From Humisphaera borealis (GTDB lineage: Bacteria > Planctomycetota > Phycisphaerae > Tepidisphaerales > Tepidisphaeraceae): 64,000 nucleotides of DNA. This document shows positions 52,162 through 60,908 of this stretch, in pieces. A model generated the notes under the pieces. That model was not told the DNA's origin. It searched no databases and saw nothing but the letters and a program-made list of their open reading frames with translations. The position numbers were made by a program, and so were the translations under genes. Positions within the stretch are counted from its first letter, which is position 1; each line of letters begins with the position of its first letter. The stretch is from NCBI RefSeq assembly GCF_015169395.1, contig NZ_CP063458.1:5890001-5954000 (forward strand), in the 5' to 3' direction.

Positions 52162-52503
52162 TTAGGCCGTCGTCTCTTCCACCGGCTTGCCGGTGTACGG
52201 GTCGAACTTGGGCTTCGGCTTCTCCTCTTCCATCGGCTTGCCGGTGTAGGGGTCGAACTTCGGCTTCTCGGCGACGGTCGCCGCCGGGTCGGGCAGCCGC
52301 TTGGATGCCTGATGGTCGATGTCTTCATCGACCTGCGTCACTTCGTCCTGCACGCCCTTCAGGCCCTTCTTGAACTCGACAATGCCCTTGCCCAGGCTAC
52401 GGCCGACTTCCGGGAGGCGCTTGCCGAAGATCAGCAGGCCCAAGGCCGCGATCACGATCCATTCCGCCCCTTGGGGCATGCCGATGGCGAGTGTGTTCAA
52501 CAT
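52162..52503 (-). CDS. tatA: Twin-arginine translocase TatA/TatE family protein (1)
   Basis: TatA forms the protein-conducting assembly of the Tat pathway. The 113 residues begin with a membrane helix (PQGAEWIVIAALGLLIFGKRLPE) and the amphipathic helix GRSLGKGIVEFKKGLKG, followed by a polar tail. The tail repeats KPKFDPYTGKPMEE and KPKFDPYTGKPVEE. The second TatA gene just upstream ends in ARFDPQTGKPLE. No tatC is in the window. Confidence 0.92.
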   Translation of the reverse strand: MLNTLAIGMPQGAEWIVIAALGLLIFGKRLPEVGRSLGKGIVEFKKGLKGVQDEVTQVDEDIDHQASKRLPDPAATVAEKPKFDPYTGKPMEEEKPKPKFDPYTGKPVEETTA

Positions 52504-52697
52504 GGTTGGTGTCCTTGGTTTGAAGCGATAGCAATTGTACGTCGGCGGGCCGGAAACGGTCGGCCGACCTGCGAGTTTTCGGGGGTGAATGACGTCAGGT
52601 CAAGCGTCGGGCGGTGTGATTTGCGGTCGCAATGAAGATGCACGCTTCGCAGGCGAAACACAGGAGAGTGCATCGGCGATGCGACCGCTAACCGCGC

Positions 52698-52970
52698 CTA
52701 CTCCAGCGGCTTGCCGGTTTGCGGGTCGAACCGGGCCTTGGGGGCGGCGGCATCGTCAATCTGGGCGGGGGTCTCGGCCTCGTTGGCACCGGATTTCATC
52801 CCCTTCTTAAACTCCAGAATGCTCTGGCCAATGCCCTTGGCCGCGCCGGGAAGACGCTTGCCGAAGATCAGCAGACCGATCGCACCGATGATGATCCACT
52901 CGTAGCCGTGGGGCATACCCCAGGCGAGCGGCAGAGAGGGGGAAAGACCGAACAGGAAGGCGAGTTGCAT
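52698..52970 (-). CDS. tatA: Twin-arginine translocase TatA/TatE family protein (2)
   Basis: This 90-residue protein has a leading hydrophobic stretch, the TatA helix GYEWIIIGAIGLLIFGKRLPG and the amphipathic helix AAKGIGQSILEFKKGMK. It ends in the motif ARFDPQTGKPLE shared with the neighbouring TatA. Start ATG 52970 follows AAGGAG by eight bases. The two genes lie in tandem and probably arose by duplication. They may play TatA and TatB roles. Confidence 0.9.
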   Translation of the reverse strand: MQLAFLFGLSPSLPLAWGMPHGYEWIIIGAIGLLIFGKRLPGAAKGIGQSILEFKKGMKSGANEAETPAQIDDAAAPKARFDPQTGKPLE

Positions 52971-53190
52971 GGCCGAGCTCCTTTGCGACTCAAGGCGGAA
53001 CAGTGTCTGGCCAGACCGTTTCGCACGGCAAAAGCCGTCGAACAAGCAGGCTCAGGCCCGATTCCGCGATCTCAATCTCGGCTAGCGGTTCGGACTTACG
53101 CTTCTGATTATACCACAGGGAAGGATGAGTTGTTGGAACGATATCCCGAGTACCTGGCTCGTCCCATAAGCTGCACCTGAGCCCGTCTCC

Positions 53191-53248
53191 GGTGCCACGG
53201 GTCGGCGTGACAGCACGGTTCTCCGGAGTACCAGCGACCCGTGGCACC
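53191..53248. repeat. R10 pair (GTGCCACGGGTC)
   Basis: Arms ggtgccacgggtcg (53191-53204) and its exact inverse (53235-53248) flank cggttctccggagtacc. Related elements are at 56471-56496 and 60680-60770. Confidence 0.9.
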
Positions 53249-53262
53249 AGCTCAACCGCGAC

Positions 53263-54474
53263 TCATGTCGTGCCCGAACCCATCAGTTTCCGCAGAGCCA
53301 CGAAATCCGGCGGCAGCGGAGCCTGCAGCGTGAGGGGATTCAGTGAAATCGGGTGGGTGAACGTGATCTCGTAAGCGTGCAAAGCCTGCCGCGCGAAGCG
53401 GAATGAAGGCAGATCAACGGATGAAGGAGGATGGGTCAAGGATGAACCTGAGGCGGCTTCCGATTCATCCTTCATCCTTCCGCCTTCATCCTTACTCGCT
53501 TCCCCCATCACCACCACCTTCCCGCCGTACATCGTATCGCCGACCATCGGGTAGCCGATCGCCGTCATATGCACGCGAAGCTGGTGGGTGCGGCCGGTCT
53601 TGGGCGTCAGCTTGATGAGCGAAAACGTCGTCCCGACCGGCATCGGCAGCAGCTTGTCGGCGGCGTGGCTGCCGTGCTCCATCATCAGGCCCGGCGGGGC
53701 GGTGTAGGTTTCCTGCACCTCGTACAGCGTCACTGCCTGGCGGCCGCCGTTCTCTTCCTTGCGGACGGCCTGCTTCTCGCGGATGTACTTATCCCGGCCA
53801 ATCGGCATGTCGATGACGTTGCCCTTCAGTTGCGGCACGCCGTGACAGATCGACATGTAGGTCTTCTGGATCGTGCGGTTTTCGAACTGCCGCGCGACAC
53901 GCCAATGGGCCTCATCGCTCTTGGCGACGAGCATGATGCCGGTGGTGTTGCGGTCGAGCCGGTGCAGGATGCCCGGCCGCCAGTCGCCGTTGAGCTTGCT
54001 CCACTTTTTGCCGTAGTAGACCAGCCCGTTGACGAGGGTGCCGGTCCATTTGCCGCGGGCGGGGTGGACGATCAGGTCGGCCTGCTTATTAATCGCGAGA
54101 ATGTGGTCGTCTTCGTAGACGACTTCGAGCGGGATGTTCTCGGGGACCAGTTCGCTGATCGGTTCCGGCGGGGCGACCATCTCGATGACGTCGCCATCCC
54201 GCGGCCGATACGATGCCTTGGCGACGCGGCCGTTGACCTTCACCAACCCTTCGCCGATGACCTTCTGCACGCCGTTACGCGACAGGTAACCGACGCGATC
54301 GACCAGGTATTGGTCGATCCGGCGGGTCAGGTTCTTGGTCACCTTCCACTTGAAATGGCGGAGGTCTTCGGCGTCGTCGGCCTCGACGGCGGACGAGTCG
54401 GCGTCGGCAGGCATGACCGGACCGCCTTCGGGAAGGTCCAGGTCGGGGGCGTCTTTGTCAGGGTCGGCGGACAT
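53263..54474 (-). CDS. RluA/RluD-family pseudouridine synthase with in-frame palindrome
   Basis: It isomerises uridine to pseudouridine in rRNA or tRNA. The 403 residues include an acidic N-terminus, an S4 RNA-binding domain (about 47-105, RRIDQYLVDRVGYLSRNGVQ) and the catalytic domain with GILHRLDRNTTG (Asp174) and TGRTHQLRVHM. Residues about 326-358 (KDEGGRMKDESEAASGSSLT...) derive from the R9 palindrome and interrupt the family sequence between GDTMYGG and FARQALHAYEI. The RNA target cannot be assigned. Start ATG 54474 is by domain content, since the frame continues upstream to 54615. Confidence 0.92.
   Translation of the reverse strand: MSADPDKDAPDLDLPEGGPVMPADADSSAVEADDAEDLRHFKWKVTKNLTRRIDQYLVDRVGYLSRNGVQKVIGEGLVKVNGRVAKASYRPRDGDVIEMVAPPEPISELVPENIPLEVVYEDDHILAINKQADLIVHPARGKWTGTLVNGLVYYGKKWSKLNGDWRPGILHRLDRNTTGIMLVAKSDEAHWRVARQFENRTIQKTYMSICHGVPQLKGNVIDMPIGRDKYIREKQAVRKEENGGRQAVTLYEVQETYTAPPGLMMEHGSHAADKLLPMPVGTTFSLIKLTPKTGRTHQLRVHMTAIGYPMVGDTMYGGKVVVMGEASKDEGGRMKDESEAASGSSLTHPPSSVDLPSFRFARQALHAYEITFTHPISLNPLTLQAPLPPDFVALRKLMGSGTT
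53401..53494. repeat. R9 palindrome inside a coding sequence
   Basis: Arm 53401-53445 (ggatgaaggaggatggg words) and arm 53463-53494 (attcatccttcatccttccg start) are inverted copies, in frame within the pseudouridine synthase gene. Confidence 0.9.
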
Positions 54475-54581
54475 CGACGACAGGGTACGGGACAACGCCC
54501 GGCGGACAAAGCACGCAATGCGCTTGCCGGCCGTCATCCAACGCAGGCACCCTGCAATCGATGCACGCCGCCCACTTCCCT

Positions 54582-55115
54582 CTACGCCTTGCCCAGGCCC
54601 GCGACGCGCTTCCACGCCTGCAGCTGCCCGAGGTGGTTGTTCTCGTGCGCGGCAAGCATGTACGCGACAATATGACCCAGCGTCGCCGCGAACGACCGGA
54701 CGCGTTCCGGGGCGGGCAGGTCGAAATGGCCCGGCGGGGCGGCGCGGACGCCCTCGGCGACCAGCACGTGCTGCTTCTGAAGGGTCTGGAGCAGCGTATC
54801 CTTCGACGGATAGGCCGACCGCTCCGGCTTGGGCTGCGACCCTGGCGCGGCCAGCGCGCCCCAGTCAGGCGGACAAACCGGTGCCCGGGCGACCGACTGC
54901 AGGCAGAAATCATTGCCGACGCACAAATGCATCAGCGTCCAGGCCGGATGATTGCGCAGGCCCGCGGGCTGCTCGGCCAGCCGCTCGTCGGGCACGTCTG
55001 CCATCAGTTTCTCGATCGCGGCCAGGCTGTCTCCGTAATACTTGAGCAGGACTTCGTAATTCATGCCGGTCAGATTCGCGACAGACTGCGGATGTGACAA
55101 GGTAGGGAAATCCAT
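54582..55115 (-). CDS. DinB family protein
   Basis: This protein of about 177 residues has the four-helix DinB/YfiT-like fold. Likely metal-binding His residues are in NHPAWTLMHL (helix 2) and AHENNHLGQLQAW (HxxxH, C-terminal helix). DinB-fold proteins are thiol-dependent transferases or damage-inducible factors of mostly unknown function. Start 55115 (MDFPTLSHPQ) and 55064 (MNYEVLLKYY) are both possible, and neither has a clear Shine-Dalgarno. The upstream gap carries R16. Confidence 0.82.
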   Translation of the reverse strand: MDFPTLSHPQSVANLTGMNYEVLLKYYGDSLAAIEKLMADVPDERLAEQPAGLRNHPAWTLMHLCVGNDFCLQSVARAPVCPPDWGALAAPGSQPKPERSAYPSKDTLLQTLQKQHVLVAEGVRAAPPGHFDLPAPERVRSFAATLGHIVAYMLAAHENNHLGQLQAWKRVAGLGKA

Positions 55116-55234
55116 AACGACCGCGTCACGCGATTGTGCAGGCGTCCCGCCGCGACCGAAATGGCTGCACCACCAAAGAGCTGATTCTCGCACGGTCACT
55201 GAAATGGGTGTCCTCGATTCTCGCCCATTCGCAG

Positions 55235-55298
55235 CCTGGGACCGCCGAGCGCCCGCTCGGCATATGGAAGAGCCGAGCAGGCGCTCGGCGGTCCCAGG
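55235..55298. repeat. R16 pair (copy 2)
   Basis: Arms 55235-55261 (cctgggaccgccgagcgccc start) and 55272-55298 are 27-bp reverse complements with one mismatch and a 10-base loop. The loop gaag and the arms match the 50058 copy. Confidence 0.93.
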
Positions 55299-55435
55299 GC
55301 GCGAATCACGATCGGACATCTAGGGACGACTCCTACGGCACCTCAGCCGCAGTCCCACGTCAGATGCAGCCCGTTGACGCATTCATATTGCGTTTCCCAC
55401 GGCGTAAGGTCTTCGTAGCTGAAAGGATGAATGCT

Positions 55436-55588
55436 ATGGCAAATCGACCTGACAAAGTCCCATCGGGAAAAGCGAGCACCAAGGCCGCCGGTAACAAGAA
55501 GGAGAAGGTGACCACGAACGGCCCGCTGAGCGGGCGATTCTCCCGCAACGAAGGAACGGCCCGCAGCGTCGCCGCAAAGGGCAAGTAG
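55436..55588 (+). CDS. Small basic hypothetical protein
   Basis: A 50-residue protein beginning MANRPDKVPSGKASTKAAGN and ending GRFSRNEGTARSVAAKGK. It is rich in Lys, Gly and Ser, without hydrophobic core, so probably disordered or nucleic-acid binding. GAAAGGA lies about nine bases upstream of ATG 55436. A second in-frame ATG at 55427 overlaps that Shine-Dalgarno. A strong hairpin follows the stop. I do not recognise the family. Confidence 0.55.
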   Translation: MANRPDKVPSGKASTKAAGNKKEKVTTNGPLSGRFSRNEGTARSVAAKGK

Positions 55589-55612
55589 CGCGTTGTCGCT
55601 CGAATCCTTACC

Positions 55613-55658
55613 AACGCAGACGGCGACGGACACCCAGGTGCCCGTCGCCGTCTGCGTT
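55613..55658. terminator. Hairpin between convergent genes
   Basis: A perfect 17-bp stem aacgcagacggcgacgg / ccgtcgccgtctgcgtt (55613-55629 and 55642-55658) lies between the small basic protein gene and the end of the yebC-like gene and could terminate both. Confidence 0.75.
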
Positions 55659-55695
55659 TGAAAACCGATTCTCCTCGTTGCCCGATTGCGATCGC

Positions 55696-56427
55696 TTACG
55701 CCATCGCCGCTTCCGGGATCTCGGCGTTATGGCTGACATTCTGCACGTCGTCGTTGTCTTCCAGCGCATCAACCAGTTTCAGCAGCTTGTGCCCGACTTC
55801 GACATCGACCTGCGCGGTGCTGTTGGCGACATATGCGATCTCCGACCCTTCCAGCGTGTACTTCTCGCCGAGCGTATTGCGGACCTTGTGGAACGCCGTG
55901 GGGGTGGTGACGACCTCGAACACTTCCCCTTCGTTGCGAACGTCTTCGGCTCCGGATTCTAGGGCCAGTTCCATCAGGGTGTCTTCATCAACGCCTTCGG
56001 ACTTGATCGTGATGACCCCCTGCTTGGTAAACTGAAACAGCACCGAGCCGGTGGCGGCGAAGCTGCCGCCGTGCTTTTCGAACATGAAGCGGAGGTCGGC
56101 AACGGTGCGGGCGCGATTGTTGGTCAGGGCCTCGACGATGATCGCCACGCCGCTGCAATAGCCTTCGTAAACCGCATCTTCGTAGTTTTCGGCACCCAGC
56201 TCACCCGTGCCTTTTTTAATGGCATTGGTGATGGTGTCCTTCGTCATGTTGACGCCCTTGGCCTCTTCGATGACGTAGCGCAGCGAGAGGTTGTCGGCAG
56301 GATCGCCGCCGCCGGCCTTGGCGGCGATGATGATCTTGCGGGCGATCTTGCTCCAGACCTTGGCGCGCTTCTTGTCGTTGGCGCCCTTCGCTCGCTTGAT
56401 TTTTGCCCAGTGACTATGACCGGCCAT
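55696..56427 (-). CDS. YebC/PmpR (TACO1) family protein
   Basis: YebC proteins help translation of difficult peptide sequences or act as DNA-binding regulators. The 243 residues begin MAGHSHWAKIKRAKGANDKK, the diagnostic N-terminus, and include NLSLRYVIEEAKGVNMTKD, YEGYCSGVAIIVEALTNNRART and the C-terminal LVDALEDNDDVQNV. Length matches the family. The open frame extends beyond the start into non-conserved codons. Since EF-P in this window lacks the usual modified residue, other stalling-relief factors such as this may be relevant, but that link is speculative. Confidence 0.95.
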   Translation of the reverse strand: MAGHSHWAKIKRAKGANDKKRAKVWSKIARKIIIAAKAGGGDPADNLSLRYVIEEAKGVNMTKDTITNAIKKGTGELGAENYEDAVYEGYCSGVAIIVEALTNNRARTVADLRFMFEKHGGSFAATGSVLFQFTKQGVITIKSEGVDEDTLMELALESGAEDVRNEGEVFEVVTTPTAFHKVRNTLGEKYTLEGSEIAYVANSTAQVDVEVGHKLLKLVDALEDNDDVQNVSHNAEIPEAAMA

Positions 56428-56470
56428 GGTTTGAATGCTCTCTACAAAAGAAGCCGATGACCAACGGATT

Positions 56471-56496
56471 CTGGTACCACGGATCGGTGGTACCAG
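56471..56496. repeat. R10-like hairpin ctggtaccac
   Basis: A perfect 10-bp inverted repeat ctggtaccac / gtggtaccag with loop ggatcg lies between the yebC-like and TPR genes. Confidence 0.85.
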
Positions 56497-56498
56497 GC

Positions 56499-59315
56499 CT
56501 ATCGCGATGCCGACGTTGACACCTGGACCTCCTGCCCCGTGCGATGCTGCTTGAGCTTCCTGGGCAGGCTCTGCCGGAGGGCACGGATGTCGGCGCGGTC
56601 CGCAGTCGCGACGTCGGCGTCGCCGAGCCGGCGTTGGGCCCTTTCCCAAAGCGCCGCCGCCGACGGACGATCGCCCAGACGATACAACACATCGCCGGTG
56701 CGGTCGAGGAGCACCGGATCGACGACAGGTCCCTCGGCAATACCCGGCGGATTGACGCCCGCCGGATTGGTCGCGGGAAGATTGGATTTCGCTCCTGCGG
56801 CTCCAGCCGGGCCTTCGCTCTGTCGGATCGCCGCCAGCAGTTCGTCTCGGGCCTCTGTCAGCCGCCCGGCGCGATACAGCACCCAGCCGACGTTCCCGCG
56901 CAACCCCGGTGCCTGCGGAAAGCGCTCGGCCGCCTGACGGGCGAGCTTCTCGGCGGCTTCCAGATGCTTGCCGGTCGATGCCCAGAGCGACGAAAGTTCT
57001 TCCATCACAGCGGCGTTCTCGGGATCGATCTCCAGCGCCGACTGCAGCCAGGTTTCGGCCGCCCGGTCGTCGCCACAGGCCCGGGCCTGCACGGCCAGTC
57101 GGTACAGCAGGTCGGGCTCGCCGCCGACAAGCGGCCTGGCCGCCGCCAGCGGGCGAGCGGCGTCCGCGGGCCGACCTTCTCTCGCGTAGATTGCCGAGAG
57201 GCGCGCCGCGACTTCCGTCAGGCCCGCGGGACCCAGGTTCTTTCCCTGGTCAATCAGCTTTTCGAGCCTTGCCTTTTGGCGTGGCTGAGCGGACACCTCC
57301 ATGGGCACTGCCGATGCCGAGGCATTGGCCGTGACAAACTCAATCCGGCCGTGCAGGTCGAGCAGCCGGGCGTCGGCGGGGGACTGTCGGTCCAGGTCGG
57401 CCAGCAGAAGTTCGGCTCCCTCCGTGTTACCTCGTTCGATCTGATCCTCGGCCTGCCGCAGCGAAAGCTCCGGACTGACCGGCTCGCCAGCCGGCTGCGA
57501 CAGTTTCCAGTCGGCAAAAACCCGGGGCGGGTCGGCGCGATCGGGGTGTGCATCAAGAAACACAAACGCCGGCTCGTACTCCGGAAACGCTCGCGCGACG
57601 GCCCAGGCCTGCTGCACGGCGGCTGAGACTTCTCCGGCCAACACCCCAGCGGCGGCAAGGCCGAGGCGCGCTTCCGGTACGTTGGGGTTCCGCTGGATGG
57701 CGGCCTGGAAGCATGCCTGCGCGTCGGCACCGTCGCCGCGCACCAGGGCAATCCGCCCGCGAAGAAGATCGGCAAGGCCCGGGTCACCGGCCAGTTCCGC
57801 TGCCGACGCCAGCGCATCAGCCGCCGTAAGCCGTGCGTGCGGCGGAAGACGGGGATCGGTCAATACCTCTTCGAGCTTGTCGGCAAACGCGGGTGCAAAC
57901 GGTGGCCGCGCTGCGAGCGATGCGTCCAGCGACCGCCGGGATAGCGACGCGCGCGGCCAGTCGCGGGCGACGCGATGAATGATGAACGCGTGCGCCGCCT
58001 TTGCGCCGGCGGGCGGCCGCATCGCCAACAGCCGCTCGAGCGGGAACGCCTCGCGACCCTCGACCGAGGTCATCCGCCGCCAGACAGGATCGATCTGCCC
58101 GGCGACACTCGACGATTCGGTCAACAAATCGGCCAGCAGCCTGACGGCCGACTCTGGATCCCGATCGAACCGCAGCCGGAACCAGCGGACCAGCAGCGCC
58201 GGGCTGCCCGGCGTGCGCTGCCACGCGACAGTCAGCTGCTCGTCGGCCGCGTCAAACCGGCGGTCGGCGGCAAGCACTTCGCACAGTGCGAAGAGCAGTT
58301 GTCGGTCGTCCGGAAACTGGCGGTGCAGATCGGCCAGTGCTGAGGTAACCCCCTCGGGCCGGCCCACGGCGGAATAGACATCCCGCAGCAGAGACAGCGC
58401 CGCCGGCGACGCGCCGAACTGCCGGACCACATCGGCCGCCCGCGCCATGCCTTCGTTGACCTGCCCGTCGAGCATCATCGCCCGCACCACCCGCGACTTG
58501 ACGTCGATATCGCGTGAGCCGTCGAGCGTTCCCTCGGCGGTACGGTAGGCACGCAACGCATCAGCCGGCCGATCGCGCTTGATGTAGAGATCGCCGATTT
58601 GCATGAACAGCCGGGTGTTCAGAATGCGGGCGACCTCGTCCGACCGCTCGATGTCACCACGGGACAGGCGGTCGAGCAGCAGTTCGAACCGGTCGAGGGC
58701 GGCGCGGTCGTAGCCCAGCTCACGCATGGAATGGGCGAGCAGGAAATCCGCCTCGGCCGACCGCACATGGCCGGCGGCGTATTGCGAGGTCTGGATCGCC
58801 AGGCGCAGCCGATGGAACGCGGCGGTGTTGTCTCCGTTGGCAAGCAGTTGCCGGGCGACATCAAGCTGGGCATCGATGCGGTCGGGCTCGATTTCAGCGG
58901 CCTTCTCGAACTCGGCCAGTGCCGCCGGCTGAAAGCCGAAGCCTTCGCGGTAGAGCGAACCCAGTTCCGAGTGAAGCTCGTAGCTGTCAGGATCAAGACT
59001 AAGGGCCTGCTTCAGCAGCGCGATCGCGGTGGCGCGGTCGTCGTCCTGGCTGGCGGCACGGGCACGAGCGAACAGCGCAATCGCATCAAGGGACGGCAGG
59101 TCATCGGCGGGGCGGGTGGCAGCGGCTGGCAGACGCGGCGCCGGGCCGATCTGGTCCAGCGTCCAGGTCGCCGGCCCGGTCGTCGCGGCGGCGGGATGCG
59201 GGGTCGAGACCGTTTGCTGGGCGCAGCCGGCCACCGAAACGATCAGCAGAAGGATCGCCAACCAGCCAGAGGCTCGCGACAGGAGCAACATCGCGGCAGA
59301 GTTTACCCGACGCAT
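56499..59315 (-). CDS. Large TPR-repeat lipoprotein
   Basis: This 938-residue exported protein has a hydrophobic segment ending in lipobox SVAGC (Cys about 31), so it is probably membrane-anchored. It is built from tetratricopeptide repeats throughout: AIALLKQALSLDPDSYELHS, QPAALAEFEKAAEIEPDRID, GDDRAAETWLQSALEIDPEN, HLEAAEKLARQAAERFPQAP. The C-terminal part (about 840-938) lists VLLDRTGDVLYRLGDRPSAA. TPR proteins scaffold complexes. No catalytic domain is seen. It is divergent from the methyltransferase gene. An alternative start is Met9. Confidence 0.88.
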   Translation of the reverse strand: MRRVNSAAMLLLSRASGWLAILLLIVSVAGCAQQTVSTPHPAAATTGPATWTLDQIGPAPRLPAAATRPADDLPSLDAIALFARARAASQDDDRATAIALLKQALSLDPDSYELHSELGSLYREGFGFQPAALAEFEKAAEIEPDRIDAQLDVARQLLANGDNTAAFHRLRLAIQTSQYAAGHVRSAEADFLLAHSMRELGYDRAALDRFELLLDRLSRGDIERSDEVARILNTRLFMQIGDLYIKRDRPADALRAYRTAEGTLDGSRDIDVKSRVVRAMMLDGQVNEGMARAADVVRQFGASPAALSLLRDVYSAVGRPEGVTSALADLHRQFPDDRQLLFALCEVLAADRRFDAADEQLTVAWQRTPGSPALLVRWFRLRFDRDPESAVRLLADLLTESSSVAGQIDPVWRRMTSVEGREAFPLERLLAMRPPAGAKAAHAFIIHRVARDWPRASLSRRSLDASLAARPPFAPAFADKLEEVLTDPRLPPHARLTAADALASAAELAGDPGLADLLRGRIALVRGDGADAQACFQAAIQRNPNVPEARLGLAAAGVLAGEVSAAVQQAWAVARAFPEYEPAFVFLDAHPDRADPPRVFADWKLSQPAGEPVSPELSLRQAEDQIERGNTEGAELLLADLDRQSPADARLLDLHGRIEFVTANASASAVPMEVSAQPRQKARLEKLIDQGKNLGPAGLTEVAARLSAIYAREGRPADAARPLAAARPLVGGEPDLLYRLAVQARACGDDRAAETWLQSALEIDPENAAVMEELSSLWASTGKHLEAAEKLARQAAERFPQAPGLRGNVGWVLYRAGRLTEARDELLAAIRQSEGPAGAAGAKSNLPATNPAGVNPPGIAEGPVVDPVLLDRTGDVLYRLGDRPSAAALWERAQRRLGDADVATADRADIRALRQSLPRKLKQHRTGQEVQVSTSASR

Positions 59316-59431
59316 TGACGATCGGCCCGGGGAAGTTGGGCATTTTTGCGGATATGTCGTGCGCGGAAGTCGAGGCTTGCGTAACCGCGCTGGGTGACGG
59401 AACGACCTTCGTGTTTAATGCCCCGGTGACT

Positions 59432-60628
59432 ATGCCAACCACCCACACCTGCCCCTCCTGCCGATCGGCCGACCTGCAGCCGCTTTACGCACTCGACCGC
59501 GTTCCGCTCCAGAGCAACCTGCTGCTGGAGACGCGCGAGGAGGCGTTGGCGATGCCGACCGGCGACCTTCGGCTCGCGGCCTGCCGGGGGTGTGGGTTCA
59601 TCACCAACCTCGCGTTCGACCCGGCCAGCCAGAACCTGTCGGCGAAGTACGAAGCCAGCCAGGGGTTCTCTGGCACGTTTAACGCGTTTGCCAGGTCGCT
59701 CGGCAATCGCTGGGTGGAGCGGTACGACCTGTCCGGCAGGACGATCGCGGAAATCGGTTGCGGCAAGGGAGAGTTCCTCGCGACGATGTGCCGCATCGGC
59801 CCGAGCCGGGGGATCGGGTTCGATCCGACGCTCGACCCGGCCCGGCTGCCCGAGACGCAGGGGCTCGATATCGAATGGGTCGCCGACTTCTTCGACCAGC
59901 GCTCCGCCGTCCGATCGCTCGACTTCATCTGCTGCCGTCACACGTTGGAACATATTCCCGACGTTCGGCGGTTTGTATCGATGGTCCGCAGCGTCGTCGG
60001 CGACCGGCGGCACATCCGCATCGGGTTTGAAGTGCCCGATACGCTCCGTATTCTCCACGAGGGCGCGTTCTGGGATTTGTATTACGAGCACTGCTCGTAC
60101 TTCACGAAAGACACGATTCGCGATCTTTTCGTGCGGTGCGGGTTTGAGGTGCTCGACGTGACGATGGAGTTCGACGGGCAATACATCGTGCTTGAGGCGA
60201 AACCGGCACCGATAGGTGAGTCGTCGGCTGATCCTCGTCGGGAGGCGTGCAGCACGGTGGATCTCTCGTTCGTTAAAGCTGTCGCCGACTTTCCGCAGGT
60301 CTGCAAGAAGCGGATCGAAACTTGGCATGAGGTCGTCGACCGCACCCGCGCCGCCGGCAAACGTTTGGCGCTATGGGGTGCCAGTTCCAAGGCCGTCGGG
60401 TTTCTCAGCACGCTGGGACTGACGCACGAGCAGGTGCCGGCGGTGGTGGACATCAACCCGCATAAGCAGGACACGTATCTGCCGACCTCGGGATCGAAGA
60501 TCGTCGGCCCGCAGGACCTCGCCGCCGATCCGCCGGAGGTCGTCGTGCTGATGAACCCGATTTATCGACAGGAGATCACGGCGGACTTGCGCGGCAGGGG
60601 GATACAGGCGGAAGTGTTGGCACTATGA
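59432..60628 (+). CDS. Class I SAM-dependent methyltransferase, sugar C-methyltransferase type
   Basis: The three-domain layout of NDP-sugar C-methyltransferases (TylC3/NovU-like) is visible in these 398 residues. There is an N-terminal zinc finger (CPSC 7-10 and CRGC 51-54), a central SAM Rossmann domain (IAEIGCGKGEF, 106-115; CRHTLEHIPD), and a C-terminal second Rossmann-like domain (LALWGASSKAVGFLSTLGL ... VDINPHKQDTYLPTSG). Family members methylate a sugar carbon, often for O-antigen or surface glycans. The substrate is unknown, and no other sugar gene is adjacent. ATG 59432 is chosen because it places the zinc finger at the usual distance. Confidence 0.9.
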   Translation: MPTTHTCPSCRSADLQPLYALDRVPLQSNLLLETREEALAMPTGDLRLAACRGCGFITNLAFDPASQNLSAKYEASQGFSGTFNAFARSLGNRWVERYDLSGRTIAEIGCGKGEFLATMCRIGPSRGIGFDPTLDPARLPETQGLDIEWVADFFDQRSAVRSLDFICCRHTLEHIPDVRRFVSMVRSVVGDRRHIRIGFEVPDTLRILHEGAFWDLYYEHCSYFTKDTIRDLFVRCGFEVLDVTMEFDGQYIVLEAKPAPIGESSADPRREACSTVDLSFVKAVADFPQVCKKRIETWHEVVDRTRAAGKRLALWGASSKAVGFLSTLGLTHEQVPAVVDINPHKQDTYLPTSGSKIVGPQDLAADPPEVVVLMNPIYRQEITADLRGRGIQAEVLAL

Positions 60629-60679
60629 GCCGACTGCGAACACCCGGGACAGACGTACGACAGAACGTCTCCCGTCACA

Positions 60680-60770
60680 CGGGTGCCACGGATCGCCGGT
60701 ACTCCGGAGACCCGTGCGCGAGTTGGGCCGACCGCACGGGTCCGCGGAGTACCGCCGACCCGTGGCACCG
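60680..60770. repeat. R10 long pair
   Basis: Arms 60680-60718 and 60733-60770 are imperfect 38-bp reverse complements (about 33 matches), containing gtgccacgg and ggtactccg words. The second word links R10 to R11. A further R11-like word is at 60810-60835. Confidence 0.88.
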
Positions 60771-60908
60771 AGTGCGAACGTTGTCTCACCCCGGTTAACT
60801 GGTCCTTCGAAGTACCCAAGGATGACATCGAGCGCGTCTTTGCTTTAGAAGAGTCGCCCGCTTTTCCGTCTTCCGTGTTGTTCCCTGATCCCTCATACTC
60901 CCCCTCCC

